From assembly GCF_001552155.1 (NCBI RefSeq), contig NZ_BCQQ01000050.1, positions 1 through 42,898 on the forward strand: DNA of 42,898 nucleotides. Direction: 5' to 3'. Below are positions 1-10,328 of this stretch, one piece after another (within the stretch, counting starts at the first letter, position 1; each line of letters begins with the position of its first letter). The stretch is from Actinomadura formosensis NBRC 14204. Its GTDB lineage: Bacteria > Actinomycetota > Actinomycetes > Streptosporangiales > Streptosporangiaceae. A program made the translations under genes and the position numbers. The notes below the pieces were generated by a model that saw only the letters and a list, made by a program, of their open reading frames with translations, did not search any database and had not been told where the DNA came from.

Positions 1-964
1 GGGCGGCGGGGCCGCCGCGCGGCGGTTCGACCCCGCGGGCCCGGGCCCGGGTCCGGGTCGACGCGCCCGCCACGTGGACGTCCGTCGGGACCGGCGGCGT
101 GGGGGCGGCCTTCCGCGGCTCCTCGGGTTCGAGGAGCGCGCCCGCGTCCAGATAGCAGGCGCTCGCCAGGCCCGGGTTGACGGCGAGCTGCCAGTCCGGG
201 TGCGGCCAGCGGCGGGACAGCTCCGCCAGCGACGCCTCGCGATGGTGGACGGCCTGGCCCTGCAGAGAGCGGTCCATCGCCTCGGGAGAGGTGAACGCCA
301 GGACGAACGTGCCGTCGCCGAACTGGGCCGTGGCGAACTGCTGCCCGGCCCCTGGATCGCCCGGCGCGGGCAGGTACAGGACCGCGCGCGCGAGAAGCTC
401 CAGATAACCGTGCTGGTCGCCGCGTTCCCGGGCGTCGGTGAGGGCCGCCTCCAGAGCGGAACCGGAGGGCCGGGCGGGACGTGCGGAGGAGGCGGCGGGA
501 CGGTTCTCCTCCGGGACGGCCAGCGGGATGCCGAGGCCGGGCAGCGCCAGCGGCCCGCCGTCCGGCCCCGCCTTGCTCGCCTGGTAGACCAGCCCCAGCG
601 GGGACTCGATGCGGTACACGTCGCGGAACGCGCCGATCATCTGCCCGGCGAGCAGCGCACACGCCTCCAGGTACTCGGCCGAGACACGGCCGCCGCGGTC
701 GCGCCAGGTGAACCGGTCCCACCAGTTCTTGCGCTCCTCCTCGTCCGGCGGCTCCCAGCCGAGCGCCCGCAGCCGCCGCTCCTGGCGCGGGGCCAGCGGC
801 CGGGGCAGGAACGCGCTGCCGACGGCCTCCGCGTCCAGCACGCCCTCGGACCGCATCGCCTGGACGTAGGGCAGCCCGCTCGGCCCCTGCACGATGAGGA
901 ACGACCTGACCGGCAGTCGTGAAAGCTCCAACGTCAGCCGTTTGGCGAAGTCGTTCCAGTCCAC
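1..964 (-). CDS. SseB-family protein, 3'-truncated by the window edge
   Basis: The frame is open from a GTG at 964 to the left edge, so the C-terminus is missing (about 321 residues visible). The N-terminal ~140 residues begin VDWNDFAKRL and carry the YVQAM, AEAV and NWWD blocks also present in the next gene. I think this is the domain called TY-Chap in recent Pfam releases (a T3SS-chaperone/YbjN-like fold). A linker leads to an SseB N-terminal-type domain around residues 165-275, with ARERGDQHGYLELL and a later FTSPEAM motif. The visible end is rich in Pro, Thr and Arg. It is a tandem paralogue of the gene at 1027-2409. SseB-type domains in actinobacteria sit in many contexts, including secretion and toxin loci, so no specific role can be assigned. 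The start is supported by alignment with the paralogue; the ribosome site is weak. Confidence 0.8.
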   Translation of the reverse strand, partial: MDWNDFAKRLTLELSRLPVRSFLIVQGPSGLPYVQAMRSEGVLDAEAVGSAFLPRPLAPRQERRLRALGWEPPDEEERKNWWDRFTWRDRGGRVSAEYLEACALLAGQMIGAFRDVYRIESPLGLVYQASKAGPDGGPLALPGLGIPLAVPEENRPAASSARPARPSGSALEAALTDARERGDQHGYLELLARAVLYLPAPGDPGAGQQFATAQFGDGTFVLAFTSPEAMDRSLQGQAVHHREASLAELSRRWPHPDWQLAVNPGLASACYLDAGALLEPEEPRKAAPTPPVPTDVHVAGASTRTRARARGVEPPRGGPAA

Positions 965-1026
965 TCGGGATCCACTTTCACGTCCGCGGGCGGGAATTTT
1001 GTACTCGACGGTAGCTGAATGGTGCG

Positions 1027-2409
1027 TCACTCGGTCCAGGGGGCCGGAACGGCGTCCGCCCTTACCTGAGCCCAGACCCCGCCGATCGCGTCGTAGACCG
1101 CGAGGGGCGTCTCGTCACCGTCCTCGGCCGAGCGCCAGAGACGAGTGCCGTGGGGCGGCCGTATCGGGACGCCCGGCGCCTGCCTCTCCGGAGCGGGCGC
1201 CCGGGGCGGGCCCTGATCCGGGCCCTGATCCGGCGCCTGGTTCGTCTGGTTCGCCGGCCTGCTCGTCGGCGCGCTCAGCGGCGGGCCGGCGGCCGGGGCC
1301 GGTTCGCGCGTCTCCGGGCCGGCGGTGCCCGTTTCGATCGCCGCCTGGAGATCGGCCGCCGTGTACGGGTCGATCGCCGTGTGCGAGGCGTCGTACGGGA
1401 CGTTCACGTCGGCCGAGCCGCCGGCGACGGGGTTCGGCCCTGAGAGCGCGTGGGGGTCGACCGTGCCGTAGGGGTTGGAGACGTCCGGCCCGGCGGACGG
1501 ATTGGAGATGTCCGGCCCGGTGGAGGGCGGCACGTCCGGCACGCCGTCCAGGCGCCCGAGGACGGACGAGTCGAGCAGAACCTCGCTGGGCAGTCCCCAG
1601 TTGATCGCCAGCCGCCATGCCGGATCGGGCCAGCCGGTCGCCAGCCGGGCGAACGAGGTGCGCCGGTACAGGCCGGGGTGCCGGTCGCCGGTGCGCGCCA
1701 GGGCACCGGGCGAGGTGAACACCGTGACGTAGGTGTCGCCGCCGATCGCGATGGTGGGGTATTCGGCGCGGTCGGGATCCTCCACGGCGGAGGCGCTCGC
1801 CGGGAGCACCAGGTCGGCGCCCGCCAGTAGCCTGAAATAGGTGGTGTTGTCGCCGTTCGCCTTGGCCTCGGCCAGACGGGATTCGAGGGTGTCGGCGTCC
1901 GCGCCGGCGGGGGCACCACCGGACGTGGCCCGCCGCATGGTCACGCGCGACGGGTCGGCGACGTCGATACCGAAGTCGAGCAGTTCGATGAGGCCGGTCC
2001 CGTGCCGGTGGAACGACTCGTAGACGAGGTCGGACGGGCGCCTGACGCCCTGGACGTCCCGCAGGGCGGTCACCATCACCCCGGCAAGCCGCGCGTAGTC
2101 GCCGTCGGTCACGTTCAGCATCCCGCCGGGCAGGCCCGCCGCGGGCAGCTCCGTCCACCAGTTGCGCGGTGCGGGGTCGGCGGGCGGACGCCAGCCCGCG
2201 TCGCTCATGACCTCCTCGTCCGCCGCCGTGAGGAGCAGCGGCCCGTCCAGGAAGTTGTTGCTGACGGCCTCGGCGTAGAGCCGGTCGGGCTCGCGCATGG
2301 CCTGGACGTAGTGACGGCTCTCATCACGCTCGCGCACGATGAGGATCGTGTCGCGTTCGAGCCCCGCCAGCTCACGTCCCAGCCGCCGGGCGAACTCGGA
2401 CCACTCCAA
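1027..2409 (-). CDS. SseB-family protein with N-terminal TY-Chap-like domain
   Basis: About 460 residues. The N-terminal domain (about 1-150; EWSEFARRLG, HYVQAM, AEAV, NWWTEL) is followed by an SseB N-terminal-type domain (about 165-300; LAEAKANGDNTTYFRLL, VFTSPGAL, WRLAINWGLPSEVLLD). Next come a Pro/Gly/Asn-rich linker of about 120 residues and a short C-terminal piece (RLWRSAEDGDETPLAVYD). The layout matches the partial gene downstream, so this is a tandem duplication. Start choice: the frame is open to a GTG at 2418, but AGGGAG (2423-2418) would overlap it. A TTG at 2409 is 8 bases from that site and aligns with the paralogue's start (LEW against VDW). A 14-base GC palindrome (2430-2443) lies just upstream of the ribosome site. 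Function unknown; a chaperone-like or binding role is only inference. Confidence 0.82.
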   Translation of the reverse strand: MEWSEFARRLGRELAGLERDTILIVRERDESRHYVQAMREPDRLYAEAVSNNFLDGPLLLTAADEEVMSDAGWRPPADPAPRNWWTELPAAGLPGGMLNVTDGDYARLAGVMVTALRDVQGVRRPSDLVYESFHRHGTGLIELLDFGIDVADPSRVTMRRATSGGAPAGADADTLESRLAEAKANGDNTTYFRLLAGADLVLPASASAVEDPDRAEYPTIAIGGDTYVTVFTSPGALARTGDRHPGLYRRTSFARLATGWPDPAWRLAINWGLPSEVLLDSSVLGRLDGVPDVPPSTGPDISNPSAGPDVSNPYGTVDPHALSGPNPVAGGSADVNVPYDASHTAIDPYTAADLQAAIETGTAGPETREPAPAAGPPLSAPTSRPANQTNQAPDQGPDQGPPRAPAPERQAPGVPIRPPHGTRLWRSAEDGDETPLAVYDAIGGVWAQVRADAVPAPWTE

Positions 2410-2519
2410 CAAGATCACTCCCTACGGCAGGGGGCCGGCCCCCGGCTCCCCGAGACCCCGCGAGACGATGCCCGGGTCCCGATGATTGTCGCAGGGGACG
2501 CCGCGCGCAAACCGGGAGT

Positions 2520-4148
2520 TCACTCGGGCGGGGGTTCGTGACGAAGCATACGCAGGGCCGTGCGGAGTGCCTCCGGATCGTCCCCAGAGCGATCCAGGAC
2601 GTCGATGAGTTTGTGCAGGACCTCGTGGCGTTCGTAGCCCACGTCCAGGAGTGATTGGGCGGTTTCCCACAGCTGGGGCGGGCGGCCGTCCCACAGCATC
2701 TCCGTGAGGCGTTCGTGCGCGTCGAGGTGCGCTTCGCCGGCGCCGGGGTGCTCGAACTCCAGGAGGACGCGGCGGTCGTCGGGGTCGGCCGGATCCAGTT
2801 TCGACAGGTTGATGAACCCGTGCCGCCCTGACTGCCGGTGGGTGCCCGACAGGAAGGGCAGGGCGAACGCGCGCCGGGGGAGTGCCTCCAGGTCGCCGTC
2901 GGGTAGCAGCCGGTCGACCACGGCACGGTCGAGGCCGAATGCGGACGGATCGCGGTAGGCGTCGGCGAACTTCGCCGTAGCGTCCCAGAGGGCATCCAGG
3001 GTGGCCCTGATGCCCTCCTCCGGAAGGCCGGTGCGCCTGCCCGCCCACCGGACCCAGGCGGCCAGCACGTGGGGGACCGCTTCTTGTTCCGTCGGGGACA
3101 GCAGAATCTTTCTCGGGAGCCAGTCGAGGAGGAACATCTCGCACTTGACCGGCGAGACCCGCAGCGGCCGTCCGAAGTCGTGGGTGCAGCCGTAGTCGAT
3201 GATCCGGTCCACGCACCGGCTCGCGGCCGAAAGATCGGACAGTCCCTCCGCCTCGTCCGAGGCGAGGAACCGGGCCGCGATCGTCGCACGCCTGTCCCGT
3301 CCGTACACCGGCGGCTGGGGCATCCGCCCACCGGGCGGAAGGATGTCCACGCGCGCGCGGACGAACGCGTGGTACGAGCCGAAATTCTCGCTCACCGGGG
3401 GGTCGTCGATGTCGTCGGTGAGGTCGAGGGCGCTCCGCAACATCGCCTTGGCGTCGCGCGGGTCGAGTTCTTCGAACCGCGTCAGCGGATTCTCGCGGCC
3501 TTCCCGCCGGCACTGGTCGAGAAGGGTGTCGACCTTGGAGGAGACCCACGCGTCCCTGACCAGCCCGCTCGCCGGCGGCCCTCCCGCCCGTGCGGCCGGG
3601 GCGAACGGGTCACCGGACGGCTGGACGGCCCCCGCCTTGGTGCGGTCGACCAGGATGACCAGGGCGTGCCGTTCGGTGCCTCCATAGGTGTAGGTACAGA
3701 CGATGGAGTCCTGGTCGCCGTAGACGTCCCTGGAGACGAAGCACCCCTCGGGCTCGACCATCCCCACACGGTCGGCCCAGCCCGGCCTGGCGACGCCGTC
3801 GGCCATCAGCTCCAAGGCCGCGCGTTCGGCCTTGGCCGCCTGCCGCGGGGTGCCCAGGTAGGCCATCCCCGTGAGCAGGGCCAGCGCGGCCGGTGTCCGC
3901 GCCGCCGCGGCGTGGTCCACCAGGGCCTCGCCGATGATCTCCTCGACGTCGCCGCCGGGTATCCGGTGCCCCCACCAGGACCCGAGGATCTCGCTGACGA
4001 TGAGCTCGGCGTCCAAGGGGCTGCGCACGGCGAGCAGTTCGCGGGCGTGCCGCAGCATCCCGTCGAAGATCGCCGAGACCTCGTCCGGGGGTGTGTGTCC
4101 GTCCCGGGCCGGGTCTCCGGAGGAGGGGGTGCGGCTGCGCGGACTCAC
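2520..4148 (-). CDS. Conserved hypothetical protein, 542 aa
   Basis: A large, probably cytoplasmic protein with no signal peptide or clear membrane segment. I do not recognise a named domain. Visible features are an acidic helical N-terminus with DAELIVSEILGSWWG (about residues 47-61), Ala-rich helices up to about 110, a segment suggesting beta strands (DSIVCTYTYGGTERHALVILVD, here split as about 147-168), and a Trp- and Asp-rich C-terminal half. The GTG start at 4148 has GAGAGG eight bases upstream; a second purine run, GGGAGG, abuts the start codon. It lies on the same strand as the SseB-like genes, with about 110 bases between, so co-transcription is possible. I recall similar proteins in other actinomycetes but know no function. 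Codon use matches the neighbours. Confidence 0.75.
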   Translation of the reverse strand: MSPRSRTPSSGDPARDGHTPPDEVSAIFDGMLRHARELLAVRSPLDAELIVSEILGSWWGHRIPGGDVEEIIGEALVDHAAAARTPAALALLTGMAYLGTPRQAAKAERAALELMADGVARPGWADRVGMVEPEGCFVSRDVYGDQDSIVCTYTYGGTERHALVILVDRTKAGAVQPSGDPFAPAARAGGPPASGLVRDAWVSSKVDTLLDQCRREGRENPLTRFEELDPRDAKAMLRSALDLTDDIDDPPVSENFGSYHAFVRARVDILPPGGRMPQPPVYGRDRRATIAARFLASDEAEGLSDLSAASRCVDRIIDYGCTHDFGRPLRVSPVKCEMFLLDWLPRKILLSPTEQEAVPHVLAAWVRWAGRRTGLPEEGIRATLDALWDATAKFADAYRDPSAFGLDRAVVDRLLPDGDLEALPRRAFALPFLSGTHRQSGRHGFINLSKLDPADPDDRRVLLEFEHPGAGEAHLDAHERLTEMLWDGRPPQLWETAQSLLDVGYERHEVLHKLIDVLDRSGDDPEALRTALRMLRHEPPPE

Positions 4149-4318
4149 CCTCCCACCCTCTCAGATCCCGCGCGGGCGATGTGCAGGACGGCCGAAGATC
4201 CGCGCCCGGTCCGGCGGGCCGCTCGGCCGGCCGCCCCTCCGCCGGACGCCCGCCCGGACGGCGGCACGGCTCGACCCGGATGGGAGCTTCCGTGTGGACC
4301 CTGCCTCGATGTCCCATT

Positions 4319-5059
4319 TCAGCGTTTTCGCGGGGAGAGCCAAGACGTGCCGGGGCGTCCTTTGACAAATTCTGAACCGGCAAATTCCGAACCGGTTTCA
4401 GAAGTCCGTTCGGTGCCGGCCCATCCCGCGTGATGCCGCGCCGCCCACTCCCGGTCGACACGCCCGGTGAGCATCCCGGTGAGCGCGTCACGGTCGCGCA
4501 GCGCCTCCCACAGGTGCCCCGCCGTCACCACGACGATGACGAGGAAGAGCCAGTCGTGGACGAACGTGGCGCCCGTCCGCCACCGGTCGCCCCACGGGTC
4601 CGGGAACGTCATGATCTCGCCGGTGCCGAGCATGACGAGGATCGCGCCGGCCGTGAACGCCGCATTGAGCTTCTGCCCGGCGTTGAACTTGCCCACGGGC
4701 AGGACCCCGCGTCCACCTTGCACGGCCCTGCGGTCGCTGCGCTTGAGCCACTCCCAGTCGTGCGGAGCGAATCTGTTCAGCCGCCGGAGGTCGGCCCTGA
4801 ACGCACGGGACACCAGACCCAGCGCAATCGGCACGGGCAGAGCGAACCCGCACCACACGTGGGCGGTTTTGACCATCTCCCGGCGTCCCACCAGGGTCGA
4901 CAGCATCGGCAGATAGAGCAGCGCCGCAGTCAGCAGGCAGGTCAGCATCAGCAGAGCGGTCACATGGTGGACCGCCCGCTCCGCCCGCGTGAACCGCACC
5001 AGCCACTCAGGCCCGTCACCTCGGTGTGTCTTATCCGGGCGCGTCTCATGTGGGGACAT
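4319..5059 (-). CDS. Cytochrome b/b6-domain membrane protein (cytochrome b561/FdhI-like)
   Basis: 246 residues with four hydrophobic segments (about 27-50, 63-84, 131-150 and 163-185). Histidines in or near them (RAVHHVTALL, TAHVWCGFALP, FVHDWLFLV, GHLWEAL) fit b-type haem ligands, as in formate-dehydrogenase gamma and cytochrome b561 proteins. It probably anchors an electron path between the quinone pool and the Mo enzyme encoded just upstream, whose stop (5046-5048) lies within this gene; the two overlap by 14 bases. This resembles the logic of MsrP-MsrQ or other sulfite-oxidase-family reductase pairs, but the cytochrome is not obviously MsrQ. The ATG at 5059 is chosen over longer in-frame extensions because those would run further into the upstream gene. 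The C-terminal tail is hydrophilic. Confidence 0.85.
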   Translation of the reverse strand: MSPHETRPDKTHRGDGPEWLVRFTRAERAVHHVTALLMLTCLLTAALLYLPMLSTLVGRREMVKTAHVWCGFALPVPIALGLVSRAFRADLRRLNRFAPHDWEWLKRSDRRAVQGGRGVLPVGKFNAGQKLNAAFTAGAILVMLGTGEIMTFPDPWGDRWRTGATFVHDWLFLVIVVVTAGHLWEALRDRDALTGMLTGRVDREWAARHHAGWAGTERTSETGSEFAGSEFVKGRPGTSWLSPRKR

Positions 5060-5750
5060 CGTCACGCCCGTTCGACCGCCCGACCCAGGCGTCCACGTCA
5101 TATCCGAGGTTCTCCCAGTAACCGGGTTCCACCTTGCCGGTCAGCTCGATACCGCTGAGCCACTTGAGCGACTTGTAGCCGTACATGGGCGCCACATAGA
5201 GCCGTGTAGGCCCACCGTGGTCATGAGTGACCGGCTTACCGTCCATCTGGGTCGCGACCAGGACGTCCCTGCGGCGCGCCTGCTCCAGCGTCAGCGACTC
5301 TGTGTAGACGCCGTCGAACGAGGTGAACCGCACGGCTCGGGCCTGCGGCGATACACCGACCGCGTCCAGCAGGTCGGGCAGGGCGACGCCGACCCAACGC
5401 ACGGCCGGCACCCGCCAGCCCGTCACGCACTGGAAGTCACGATCGAGGACCGTCTGGGGAAGCCGCGCGAGGTCGGCCATCCGGAACGCCCGGGGCCTGT
5501 CGACGAGGCCGCTGACGGTCACCCGGTGGGTTGCGACGCTGTGCCGCTTCACGCTGTCGGTCACGGAGTAGTACCGGAACCCGCCGGCCGCCGGGAGGAC
5601 GTCTCCGATCGGCCCCACCGGCGCCAGGGTCCTGCTCACCTTGTCCTGGACGGACGCTCCCACGGCGACCCCCGCGACACCGAGGCCGAGCATCCCCAGC
5701 ACGACCCGCCGTCCGACGGGACTGCCCTCCGCCCGTTCCTCTTCGCTCAC
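5046..5750 (-). CDS. Tat-exported molybdopterin-dependent oxidoreductase (sulfite oxidase/MsrP family)
   Basis: About 234 residues from a GTG at 5750. The N-terminus has a twin-arginine pattern (VGRRVVLGMLGLGVAG), so the enzyme should be folded with its cofactor and exported by Tat, staying anchored or free outside the membrane. The oxidoreductase_molybdopterin-binding domain fills the rest. QCVTGW contains the Cys expected to ligate molybdenum; VRFTSFDGVYTESL, HDHGGPTRLYVAPMYGYKSLKWL and a C-terminal GYWENLGYD are typical of the family. It overlaps the cytochrome b gene and probably passes electrons to or from it. Substrate is unknown; sulfite, oxidised methionine and nitrate-like substrates are all seen in the family. 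The frame stays open to 6122, but that part lacks family sequence and I treat it as non-coding. The precise start is uncertain because no well-spaced ribosome site is visible. Confidence 0.85.
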   Translation of the reverse strand: MSEEERAEGSPVGRRVVLGMLGLGVAGVAVGASVQDKVSRTLAPVGPIGDVLPAAGGFRYYSVTDSVKRHSVATHRVTVSGLVDRPRAFRMADLARLPQTVLDRDFQCVTGWRVPAVRWVGVALPDLLDAVGVSPQARAVRFTSFDGVYTESLTLEQARRRDVLVATQMDGKPVTHDHGGPTRLYVAPMYGYKSLKWLSGIELTGKVEPGYWENLGYDVDAWVGRSNGRDDVPT

Positions 5751-6180
5751 CTCTTCATTTGAGCATCGTGGCTTTGAACCATTCCAGGGCTCCGCGACGC
5801 ACGTAAGACTCCTGACAGATCCTGGAGCCGCCCTAAGACCTGGAGCGCACGAGCCTGGGGCGGTGCGGCCGGAGACACACCCGGACCTGGAGGGTTGACG
5901 CGCCGTGACGCCGGAGCGTCGTAACATCGTCTCCTCACCGTCCGGGCGGGCCCGGTCCCGCGTCCTCCCGCGATGGTGCTCAAATCCGACGCGTTCGTCC
6001 GGGGCCGAAGGGACAAGGATGTTCATCAGGGGTTCCGTACGCGGCGAACCATCGGGATGATGAATACCTGACTCCGACCGGTGTTGTGATGGAGGCGGGA
6101 GCGCTAGCCTGCTCCCATTCACTCATAGTGATGAAAACTTGCCGCGCGGTACGGGACCCTCTGGGGCGGAGGTGTTGCCC
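5751..6180. other. Divergent intergenic region, about 430 bp
   Basis: Gap between the molybdoenzyme gene (minus) and the SpoIIE phosphatase gene (plus). The open frames here show no protein family I recognise. It holds two copies of GCTCCAGG(T/A)TCT read on the minus strand (about 5821-5846) and, near the plus-strand gene, a dyad over a possible -10 element, listed separately. I see no RNA gene. Confidence 0.5.
6084..6116 (+). promoter_or_regulatory. Possible promoter with dyad upstream of the SpoIIE phosphatase gene
   Basis: TTGTGA (6084-6089) and TAGCCT (6105-6110) resemble -35 and -10 boxes, but the 15-base spacer is short. An inverted repeat GGGAGC/GCTCCC (6097-6102 and 6111-6116) brackets the -10 box and could be an operator or a leader hairpin. 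Weak on sequence alone. Confidence 0.3.
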
Positions 6181-8328
6181 ATGAGCACCGAGATGTCCGT
6201 CCCGCATCCCCGCGTCTCAGGGGTGGAGGGGCAGCCCATGGATGCGTCCGACGCCGCGCTGTACGCGACCTTGCTGAAGGAAGCGCCCGGCGGGCTGGCG
6301 TTCTTCGATCGCGATCTGTGCTGCCGCAGGGTCAACGACGCGCTCGCCGCGCTGCTCGGGGTGCCCGTGCGCGATCTGCAGCAGCGCAGGCCCTCCGAGG
6401 TGCTGCCCGAGGCGCCGGCGGCGGCGTTCGAGACGGCGCTGCGGAAGGTGATCGCCGAGGACCGCCCGGTCAGCGACCTCGACCTGGTCGTCCCGGCCGG
6501 CGAGCCCGCGGCGCCCGGCGACGACACCGGGGACGTGCCCGGTGTCGCCACGGCCGTCGAGGAGCGCATCCTGGCGTGCACGTGGCTGCCCGCCAGGGGC
6601 GCCGACGGCGAGCTCCTGGGCGTCGTCCTGACCGCGCTGGAGGTGACCGAGCGGCGCCGGGCCGAGGAGGTCATCCGCCGCAAGGAGCAGCGCTACCGCT
6701 CGCTTGTGGAGGCCAGCGCCCAGGTGGTGTGGGTCGCCGCCCCGGACGGCGGCGTGATCGACGACGCGCCCGAGTGGCGCACGATCACCGGGCAGACGCC
6801 CGACGACTACGCGGTCGGCGGCTGGCTGGCGGCCGTCCACCCCGAGGACCGTCCTCGCATCGAGGCCGCCTGGGACGAGTGCGTCGCGGAGAACCGGGTC
6901 TTCGAGACCAACTACCGCATCCGCACCAAGAGCGGCACCTACCGGCATTTCGACGTCCGGGCCGTGCCCATCTGGCAGGGCGACGCGGTGATCGAGTGGG
7001 TCGGCGCCAACACCGACGTCACCGGGCAGCGCGAGGCCGAGGAGATGCGCGGCCGGCTGACCGAGCAGCTGTCCGCGGCGGCGCTGCGCACCGCGCGCCT
7101 CCAGCAGGCCACCTCGATGCTCGCCGAGGCCCTGACCGTCTCCCAGGTGGTCCTGGTCATCACCGAGGTCGGACGGTCCGCCATAGGCGCCGACTACTCC
7201 GCCGTGGCGCTGCTGGACGACGACAAGCTGCGGCTGAGCATCGTGGCGCCGTCCCAGCCGGGTGCCGAGGGCGAGGCCAGTCCCGCCTCCCGCGACGACA
7301 TCAAGGTCAGTGACCAGACCGTGATGTCGGTGGCGGTGCGCGAGAGCCGGCCGTTCCTGGCCGAGCATCCCGACAGCCTGCGCCTGCAACTCGGCCATGG
7401 CGAGCGTGACCTGTTCGCCCAGCACACCGAGGAACGCGCCTGGGTGGGGCTGCCGCTACTCGCCGCCGGCGCCCCGATAGGCGCACTCCGTTTCTCCTTC
7501 ACCCGGCCCAGGGAGATCACTGAGGAGGAACGGGTCTTCCTGGAGGCACTCGCCGGCCAGTGCGCCCTCGCCGTGGAGCGGGCCCTGCTGTTCGAACGCG
7601 AGCACCGGACCGCCGAGGAACTCCAGAGAAGCCTCCTGCCGAGCGACCTTCCGCAGCTTCCCAGCATGGTGCTGGCCGCCCGCTACAACCCCGCGACGCG
7701 TCACGTCCAGGTCGGCGGTGACTGGTACGACGTGTTCCACCTCCCGGACCGCCGGCTCGCGGTGGCCGTGGGCGACGTCATGGGCAAGGGCGTCCTCGCC
7801 GCGGCCGGAATGGGCCGCGTCCGCAACGCCCTGCGCGCGCTCGCGCTGAACGACCCGCGGCCCGCCGCCGTCCTGGCCGGACTCGACCGGCTGTTCAGCG
7901 CCACCGAGGACGAGGAGCAGTTCACCACGGTCGCGTACGCGGTCATCGACCCCGAGACCGGGCAGGGGGAGTTCAGCAACGCGGGCCACCCGCCACCCCT
8001 GCTGATCTCGCCCGACACGCCCGCGCGCGTGAGCACGCGGGAGCCGGGCACGCCGCTCGGCTGGCCGAGCCAGCGGCAGCAGACAAGTTTTTCCATCGAA
8101 ATCGGCAACACTGTGGTCTTCTATTCCGATGGACTTGTGGAGAACCGTAGGCGTGGGGTGGACGCAGGGCTGGACGAGCTCGTCGCCGTGGCCGAGGACG
8201 CCCCACCTGAAGTGGTAGGAGATCCCGAAAGACTCGTCGACTTCCTGGTCGATCGGATGCTTGCCGGATATGAGCAGGTGGACGATGTGACCGTGCTCGC
8301 CCTGCACGTCCCGCCAGAGCCCGCGTGA
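6181..8328 (+). CDS. PAS-PAS-GAF-SpoIIE (PP2C-type) serine phosphatase
   Basis: 715 residues. A first PAS domain (about 18-150) and a second, clearer one (about 165-300; YRSLVEASAQVVWV, HPEDRPRIEAAW) end in a PAC-like motif (DAVIEWVGANTDVTGQREAEE). A GAF domain spans about 315-480, then the SpoIIE/PP2C phosphatase domain (about 490-715) with GGDWYDVF, GDVMGKGVLAA and SNAGHPPPLL carrying the expected metal-binding Asp and Gly residues. Such proteins usually act in partner-switching control of anti-sigma-factor antagonists, sensing signals through PAS and GAF. No anti-sigma kinase or antagonist gene is adjacent, so the target is elsewhere or unknown. The ATG at 6181 is chosen over an upstream in-frame start (6139) because GGAGG lies 8 bases before it. 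No membrane segment is visible. Confidence 0.93.
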   Translation: MSTEMSVPHPRVSGVEGQPMDASDAALYATLLKEAPGGLAFFDRDLCCRRVNDALAALLGVPVRDLQQRRPSEVLPEAPAAAFETALRKVIAEDRPVSDLDLVVPAGEPAAPGDDTGDVPGVATAVEERILACTWLPARGADGELLGVVLTALEVTERRRAEEVIRRKEQRYRSLVEASAQVVWVAAPDGGVIDDAPEWRTITGQTPDDYAVGGWLAAVHPEDRPRIEAAWDECVAENRVFETNYRIRTKSGTYRHFDVRAVPIWQGDAVIEWVGANTDVTGQREAEEMRGRLTEQLSAAALRTARLQQATSMLAEALTVSQVVLVITEVGRSAIGADYSAVALLDDDKLRLSIVAPSQPGAEGEASPASRDDIKVSDQTVMSVAVRESRPFLAEHPDSLRLQLGHGERDLFAQHTEERAWVGLPLLAAGAPIGALRFSFTRPREITEEERVFLEALAGQCALAVERALLFEREHRTAEELQRSLLPSDLPQLPSMVLAARYNPATRHVQVGGDWYDVFHLPDRRLAVAVGDVMGKGVLAAAGMGRVRNALRALALNDPRPAAVLAGLDRLFSATEDEEQFTTVAYAVIDPETGQGEFSNAGHPPPLLISPDTPARVSTREPGTPLGWPSQRQQTSFSIEIGNTVVFYSDGLVENRRRGVDAGLDELVAVAEDAPPEVVGDPERLVDFLVDRMLAGYEQVDDVTVLALHVPPEPA

Positions 8329-8579
8329 CACCCGCCTGGAACCGGGCGAAGACCGAGTAGCCGGTTCGAAGGACCGTCCCGCGCCCTCTAAGGTGGAGAG
8401 TTACCGGGTAGGACTTCAGGGCGGAATGCGCAGCAGTGCCAGAATGCTTGACCCAGGCAGAGCGGGTACGCTGCGGTCCCGCACCGGGGGTCCACTCCGT
8501 GTGTGGTCCCACCCAGTGTGAGGCCGGGCCCGTCAGGGCACTTGGGTCAACCAGCCACACGTTCGTTCGAGAGGTATTT
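8329..8579. other. Upstream region of the principal sigma factor gene, about 250 bp
   Basis: Presumed promoter and leader of the sigma gene. A frame stays open through part of it (from 8436) but the sequence is unlike sigma factors. TTGACC (8448-8453) and TACGCT (8467-8472) are only 13 bases apart, so they do not make a credible sigma-70 promoter. GGAAT at about 8423 followed 18 bases on by GCT is near, but not equal to, the SigR-type consensus. Confidence 0.4.
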
Positions 8580-10235
<1,656 letters not shown>

Positions 10236-10247
10236 CCTACGAGAAAC

Positions 10248-10275
10248 AGGACCCCGGGCCTTTGCCCGGGGTCCT
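10248..10275. terminator. Terminator hairpin after hrdB, shared with convergent yaaA
   Basis: Perfect 12-bp stem (10248-10259 with 10264-10275) and a CTTT loop, 13 bases past the hrdB stop, followed on the plus strand by a short T-rich stretch (GCTTTGT). The symmetric stem could also stop transcription from the convergent yaaA gene. Confidence 0.85.
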
Positions 10276-10328
10276 GCTTTGTGCCGGCGTTGCCCCGGCT
10301 TCGGTTCCCCCGGACGGCGCCGGGCTCA

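Noticed and set aside
74..922. Long plus-strand open frame at the left edge
   Set aside because: Antisense to the SseB-like partial gene; Arg/Gly/Pro-rich translation without family motifs, as expected for a shadow frame in high-GC DNA.
3069..4433. 454-codon plus-strand open frame
   Set aside because: Antisense to the 542-residue unknown gene; composition is that of a shadow frame and no motif is recognisable. The minus frame has a ribosome site and fits neighbouring gene order.
5751..6122. N-terminal extension of the molybdopterin oxidoreductase
   Set aside because: It would precede the Tat signal by over 120 residues and shows no similarity to the family.
8448..8472. TTGACC...TACGCT as a sigma-70 promoter of hrdB
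   Set aside because: Spacer is only 13 bases.
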